Positions 33,849 through 37,060 of a DNA stretch of 37,060 nt are shown piece by piece. The stretch covers positions 1 to 37,060 of the forward strand of contig CALLHZ010000050.1 of NCBI GenBank assembly GCA_938009115.1. The letters are read 5' to 3'. The position numbers and the translations under genes are program-made. Numbering within the stretch: the stretch's first letter is position 1; each line of letters opens with the position of its first letter. The DNA is from an uncultured Clostridia bacterium. GTDB lineage: Bacteria; Bacillota; Clostridia; Peptostreptococcales; Anaerovoracaceae. The notes under the pieces were generated by a model. It searched no databases, had not been told where the DNA came from, and was given only the letters and a program-made list of their open reading frames with translations.

Positions 33849-33866
33849 CCCGGCCGGTGTTATAAG
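33832..33866 (+). terminator. Terminator-like hairpin overlapping the lipoprotein stop codon
   Basis: A perfect 11-bp GC-rich stem (33832-33842 with 33849-33859), with the TGA stop in its 6-base loop, is followed by TTATAA. The T tract is weak, but the very stable stem between convergent genes fits a terminator. Confidence 0.5.
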
Positions 33867-33867
33867 A

Positions 33868-34593
33868 TCAATGGGTTTCGATGTAGCGGTTCACCGATTC
33901 GTGGTAGACATCGATCCGCGTCTCCTGAGGATCGGTTTCCTCGTTCAGCAGCAGATCGACCATGTGGTGGGCTGATTTTCCGCCGATAGTCATGGATTTG
34001 ATACAGGACACACAATAGACGGCAACATCCTGACAGGGCATCTGGGCCGCCCTTTTTTTCTGCATCTCAGTCACTTTTTCGATGGAGACGTGGGGGTAGA
34101 AGTTGTCTCCGCAGCAGATGGACTTCGTGCCGCTGAACTCCGAGTCTACGACTTTGATGTTCATTTTCTTCAGAAGACTGCGCACCGCAGCGTGGACCTG
34201 GGGCTTGGGCCTGTAGGAACAGGAATCGTGGACCGACAGGGTCAGGCCGGAATGATCCGGCAGCGGAAGTCCTTCGATGCTGTCCAGCACCTCCCAGAGA
34301 GAAATGGTTTGGATCCCCTTATATAAAGAACGGAATCGTCTGTCGCACCCCGCGCAGTTGTTGATGATCGTGGCGCCTTCCGGGAGCCTGGGTTCGTGGT
34401 GGCAGCAGACATTGTGCATCTTGACCGGTCCGAACCGATCCTGCAGTATTTTCAATATTTTATGTTCGGATTCGGGTTTGTAGACACTTAAGGCGCAGCC
34501 TGGGTTGAACCAGCAGAGATCCATGTTGATGGAAGGAATCTCAATACTGGGGATTCTCTTGCCTTTATCGGCTGCTGCTTTATCATTGCTCAT
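33868..34593 (-). CDS. (Fe-S)-binding protein with CCG domains, HdrB-like
   Basis: 241 residues. Two cysteine-rich CCG-type domains are visible: CWFNPGC with NNCAGC in the first half, and HDSCSYR, SICCGDNF and VYCVSC in the second. This is the architecture of HdrB and related subunits of heterodisulfide reductases, glycolate/lactate oxidases and similar enzymes, which bind a noncubane [4Fe-4S] cluster. The usual HdrA/HdrC-type partners are not adjacent. The ATG at 34593 has AAAGGA 8 bases upstream and overlaps the stop of the D-aminoacylase (ATGA); an ATG six bases earlier is too close to the ribosome site. Its function next to an aminoacylase is unclear. Confidence 0.8.
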   Translation of the reverse strand: MSNDKAAADKGKRIPSIEIPSINMDLCWFNPGCALSVYKPESEHKILKILQDRFGPVKMHNVCCHHEPRLPEGATIINNCAGCDRRFRSLYKGIQTISLWEVLDSIEGLPLPDHSGLTLSVHDSCSYRPKPQVHAAVRSLLKKMNIKVVDSEFSGTKSICCGDNFYPHVSIEKVTEMQKKRAAQMPCQDVAVYCVSCIKSMTIGGKSAHHMVDLLLNEETDPQETRIDVYHESVNRYIETH

Positions 34594-36173
34594 TTGCATA
34601 TTCCTTTCTCACTCGTTTTTCTCAATATCATTCCTGCGCCGGCGCCGGTGTGTTTTCCGTCCTGTCCTGTCAGAACGCCGTTCACATACACTCGCAGGAT
34701 CCCTTCGCAGGCAGCCTTGGGATTTTCGTAGTCCGGCACATCGCGGAGCCTTTCGTAATCAAAGAGCACCAGGTCTGCATACATGCCTTCCCGGATCAGG
34801 CCCCGATCCTGCAATCCGAGTCGTGCCGCCGGAAGCCCGGTCATTTTATGAATGGCTGTTTCCAGCGGAAATAATCCCCGGTCTCTGGCATAATGGGCGA
34901 TCACCCTCGGGAAGGTTCCATAGCAGCGGGGATGGGGACGGCCGGTATGATCCAGGGGAACGGCGCTTGCATCGGAGCCTGTCATGACGAAGTGCCGGCC
35001 CATGATGTATTCGATATCTTCTTCGCACATGCCATAGTTGATTTCCGAGACCCGGCCTTTTTCATCCAGGATCAGGTCGAAGCATGCGTCAGCGGGATCC
35101 ACGCCCCGAATGGCTGCGATTTCCTGGATGGACTTGCCGACTGTCCAGGCATTTTTTTCGCTTTCCACATTGGAGATGCAAATATTTCCCCAGCGCCCGA
35201 GATGATCAGCGTTGCATTCCTCTTTGAGTCTTTGGCGCACCTCCGGCGTGCGGAGCCTGTTCAGCAGCTCTTCCATTCCGCCGGCGAAGGCCCAGAAAGG
35301 AACATTGCTGTCGAGGGTCGTGGCGGAAGCGTTGTACGGATACTGATCTGCTGTTACATCGCAGCCCTCGCTCCGTGCCTTTTCGATCATGTCCACCGTT
35401 TCCCTGCAGCTGACATGCCAGTGAGATTTCCGGGTCACTTTATGGTGGGAGATCTGAAGCGGCACATGAGCGCGCCTGCAAACCTCCAGGGCTTCGCGCA
35501 CCGATTCGACGACCTTGACGCCCTCATCCCGCATGTGCGTCGCGTAATAAGCGCCGTAAGGCTTCAGCTCCGCTGCCAGTTCGGCCATCTCGTCCATATC
35601 AGAGAAACAGCCGGGCGGATAGATGAGTCCGCTGGACAGGCCGAAGGCGCCGTCATCCAGGGCTTCCCGGAGCAGTTGCTTCATTTCCTCCAGCTCTTCG
35701 ACCCGTGGTTTTCTGTCCTCAAATCCCATCACAGCCAGGCGGATCGTTCCGTGGCCCGCCAGCATGCCAAAATTGGTGCTCGGCTTCCTTGCTTCCAGGA
35801 TGGACAGATACTCCGACAGTCCCCGCCAGTTATAATCGAGCTGCCCGGCATAATCCTTCAGCAGCTTTCGATATTCGTCTCTCACCGGGGCTGCCGAAAT
35901 CCCGCAGTTGCCGCCGATCTCGGTCGTGATGCCCTGCAGGACTCTGCTTTCGGCAAGGGGATAGTTCAGGAGGGTGCAGTCGCTGTGAGAATGAATATCA
36001 ATGAACCCCGGGGCCAGACAAAGATCGGCCCCGTCAACGACCTCCGCCGCATCAGCGTCCCGGAGGGCCCCGACGCCGCAGATCCTGCCGTCTCTGATCC
36101 CTACGCTCCCTCTGCGCCAAGGGGCACCTGTGCCGTCAACGATCCGGACGTTCCGGATCAAAAGATCATACAT
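34590..36173 (-). CDS. N-acyl-D-amino-acid deacylase (D-aminoacylase family)
   Basis: 527 residues, amidohydrolase superfamily. The metal motif GFIDIHSHSD (His61, His63) follows the N-terminal beta domain. GGNC (Cys90) is the metal-bridging Cys position of D-aminoacylases; ISHHK, the TADQYPY strand and MTGSDASAV near residue 430 complete the site. The enzyme would release D-amino acids from N-acyl-D-amino acids. The ATG at 36173 has GGAGG 5 bases upstream; the open frame continues upstream through the tRNA gene and is rejected there. It is translationally coupled to the following HdrB-like gene. Related family members act on other N-acyl or dihydropyrimidine-type substrates, so the exact substrate is uncertain. 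Confidence 0.9.
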   Translation of the reverse strand: MYDLLIRNVRIVDGTGAPWRRGSVGIRDGRICGVGALRDADAAEVVDGADLCLAPGFIDIHSHSDCTLLNYPLAESRVLQGITTEIGGNCGISAAPVRDEYRKLLKDYAGQLDYNWRGLSEYLSILEARKPSTNFGMLAGHGTIRLAVMGFEDRKPRVEELEEMKQLLREALDDGAFGLSSGLIYPPGCFSDMDEMAELAAELKPYGAYYATHMRDEGVKVVESVREALEVCRRAHVPLQISHHKVTRKSHWHVSCRETVDMIEKARSEGCDVTADQYPYNASATTLDSNVPFWAFAGGMEELLNRLRTPEVRQRLKEECNADHLGRWGNICISNVESEKNAWTVGKSIQEIAAIRGVDPADACFDLILDEKGRVSEINYGMCEEDIEYIMGRHFVMTGSDASAVPLDHTGRPHPRCYGTFPRVIAHYARDRGLFPLETAIHKMTGLPAARLGLQDRGLIREGMYADLVLFDYERLRDVPDYENPKAACEGILRVYVNGVLTGQDGKHTGAGAGMILRKTSEKGICK

Positions 36174-36202
36174 ATTCCCCTCCCGCCATCCTGGGGCAGC
36201 GT

Positions 36203-36252
36203 CTGAAAAAGCAAAACCATCTACCGATCGATTCGTATCAATAGATGGTTTT
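36203..36252 (-). terminator. Terminator of the tRNA-Ser gene
   Basis: An 11-bp stem (36213-36223 with 36242-36252) with an 18-base loop begins 5 bases past the tRNA CCA end and is followed on the minus strand by GCTTTTTC. A T-rich run also follows on the plus strand. It separates the tRNA from the D-aminoacylase gene. Confidence 0.75.
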
Positions 36253-36257
36253 CTTTT

Positions 36258-36346
36258 TGGCGGAGGACACGGGACTCGAACCCGCGGGGCCTTCTCAGCC
36301 TTACTCGCTTTCCAGGCGAGCTCCTTAGCCACTCGGTCAATCCTCC
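36258..36346 (-). tRNA. tRNA-Ser(GGA)
   Basis: 89 bases including an encoded CCA end. The acceptor stem is GGAGGAT paired with GTCCTCC (one G-T pair), the discriminator is G, and the anticodon stem CTCGC/GCGAG holds the loop CTGGAAA with anticodon GGA. A long variable arm (class II) and the T loop GGGTTCGAGTCCC confirm serine. It reads UCC and UCU codons. It has its own promoter and terminator. Confidence 0.96.
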
Positions 36347-36388
36347 GTATACCGCGCCTTGCGCGGCAGATTGCATTCAGCAAAGTGT

Positions 36389-36417
36389 AGTGTAAACGAT
36401 TCGTCAACAAAAATCAA
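36389..36417 (-). promoter_or_regulatory. Promoter of the tRNA-Ser gene
   Basis: On the minus strand TTGATT (36412-36417), 17 bases, then TACACT (36389-36394); a second TACACT overlaps it by one base. The start would be about 35 bases before the mature tRNA 5' end, leaving a short GC-rich hairpin precursor. Confidence 0.6.
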
Positions 36418-36475
36418 GAAATAATCGCATGTTTCAGAAATTAATTCGGGATTTCATGGATTCGCGCGGCAACGG

Positions 36476-36504
36476 TTGAACCGGATGGAAAAGAATGATA
36501 TTGT
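36476..36504 (+). promoter_or_regulatory. Promoter of the short-chain dehydrogenase gene
   Basis: TTGAAC (36476-36481), 17 bases, then TATTGT (36499-36504) with an extended TGA. The leader of about 57 bases holds an 8-bp inverted repeat (36517-36524 with 36536-36543) just past the expected start point, a possible operator. Confidence 0.55.
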
Positions 36505-36567
36505 AATAAGGCGAATATCCCGCGGCATGCCGGCGCGCGGGATCAAAAATGGTCAGGAGGAAACAGT

Positions 36568-37060
36568 ATGCTTCAAAAGAAAGATCCATTGAATCTTGCG
36601 GGTAAAGTCGCAGTCATCACGGGAGCCGGAGCGGGGATCGGCCTTGCGACAGCACAGCTCCTGTCAGCTTACGGCGCTGCCGTGGCCATCGTGGATGTGA
36701 GCGCGGCAGGGGAAGAAAGCGCGCGGGAAATACGGGAAGCAGGTCGGAAGGCAGAATTCTTCCGCTGCGACGTCACCAGCGAGGAACAGGTAAAGGATAC
36801 CGTGGATGCCATTGTCCGGACTTTCGGCCGTATCGATATCCTGTTCAACAATGCGGGCGTCACCGTGCGAAAGACCATTGAGGATCTGACGGTCAAAGAC
36901 TGGGATTTCGTCATGGGTGTGGGCCTGAAGGGACTGTTTCTGTTCTCAAAATACGTGATCCCTCAGATGCGCAAAGCCGGCGGCGGAAGCATCATCAACA
37001 GCGGTTCCGGCTGGGGCCTCAAGGGTGGGGACCAGGCGGCCGTGTACTGTGCGGTCAAGG
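36568..37060 (+). CDS. Short-chain dehydrogenase/reductase (SDR family), truncated by window end
   Basis: The first 164 residues are present; the frame is open at the right edge. This is a classical SDR with a Rossmann fold: TGAGAGIG near residue 18 binds the dinucleotide, Asp at the end of the second strand (IVDVS) favours NAD(H), NNAG is near residue 94, a Ser precedes the active site, and YCAVK is the catalytic Tyr-x3-Lys. It oxidises a hydroxyl or reduces a carbonyl in the cytoplasm; the substrate cannot be told. The ATG at 36568 follows AGGAGG with 7-base spacing. It starts its own transcription unit. Confidence 0.9.
   Translation, partial: MLQKKDPLNLAGKVAVITGAGAGIGLATAQLLSAYGAAVAIVDVSAAGEESAREIREAGRKAEFFRCDVTSEEQVKDTVDAIVRTFGRIDILFNNAGVTVRKTIEDLTVKDWDFVMGVGLKGLFLFSKYVIPQMRKAGGGSIINSGSGWGLKGGDQAAVYCAVK

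Noticed and set aside
34893..36206. A 437-codon frame antisense to the D-aminoacylase.
   Set aside because: The opposite strand has all aminoacylase motifs; this frame has none and runs across the real gene start.
36174..36410. N-terminal extension of the D-aminoacylase through the tRNA gene.
   Set aside because: It would translate the terminator and tRNA-Ser; the ATG at 36173 has a proper ribosome site and matches the family start.

Overview
The window looks like chromosomal DNA of an anaerobic, amino-acid-using member of the Bacillota (class Clostridia or a near relative). The reasons are strong AGGAGG-type ribosome binding sites, a single-membrane type of type IV pilus (T4P) locus with no secretin gene, a class I-like hybrid cluster protein with rubredoxin, arginase, diaminopropionate ammonia-lyase and several amidohydrolases, and densely packed operons. 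This assignment is inference; no rRNA or other marker gene is present. I see no insertion sequence, prophage, CRISPR array or attachment site.

Region 1 (1-6468): a terminator pair at the left edge, then a divergent unit with an AraC-type regulator on + and an M20 amidohydrolase followed by diaminopropionate ammonia-lyase on -. Next come an acetamidase/formamidase and the MgtE Mg2+ transporter (both -) and a DUF523 protein (+).

Region 2 (6479-20619) is the centre of interest, a T4P locus in two divergent arms. The + arm encodes the PilB motor with an N-terminal MshEN-type c-di-GMP-binding signature, PilC, a major pilin with its own promoter and structured leader, prepilin peptidase, and PilM, PilN and PilO. 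The - arm starts with arginase. It is translationally coupled to a giant 1650-residue prepilin with GLUG-type repeats, which is followed by a GspK/PilX-like protein without Glu5 and two small pseudopilins. I read the - arm as the pilus-tip or priming complex, with the giant protein as tip adhesin. No PilT is present.

Region 3 (20620-26401): a short leader transcription unit (promoter, Gln-rich 33-codon reading frame, terminator) lies just before a class I glutamine-amidotransferase-like hydrolase and may be an attenuator. Then comes a nitrosative/redox stress block: rubredoxin and Hcp (-), a NapH-like membrane Fe-S protein (-) and a divergent Crp/Fnr regulator (+). A glycosyltransferase-like orphan (-) follows.

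Region 4 (26647-33848): a + operon with two membrane-bound c-di-GMP enzymes in tandem (PAS-PAS-degenerate GGDEF-EAL, then Cache-HAMP-PAS-GGDEF-HD-GYP), an overlapping FMN reductase and an overlapping lipoprotein. With the MshEN motif in PilB, these suggest that c-di-GMP controls the pili.

Region 5 (33868-37060): a D-aminoacylase coupled to an HdrB-like CCG-domain protein (-), tRNA-Ser(GGA) (-) with its own promoter and terminator, and a short-chain dehydrogenase (+) cut by the window edge. No stretch longer than 300 bases lacks a gene or regulatory feature.
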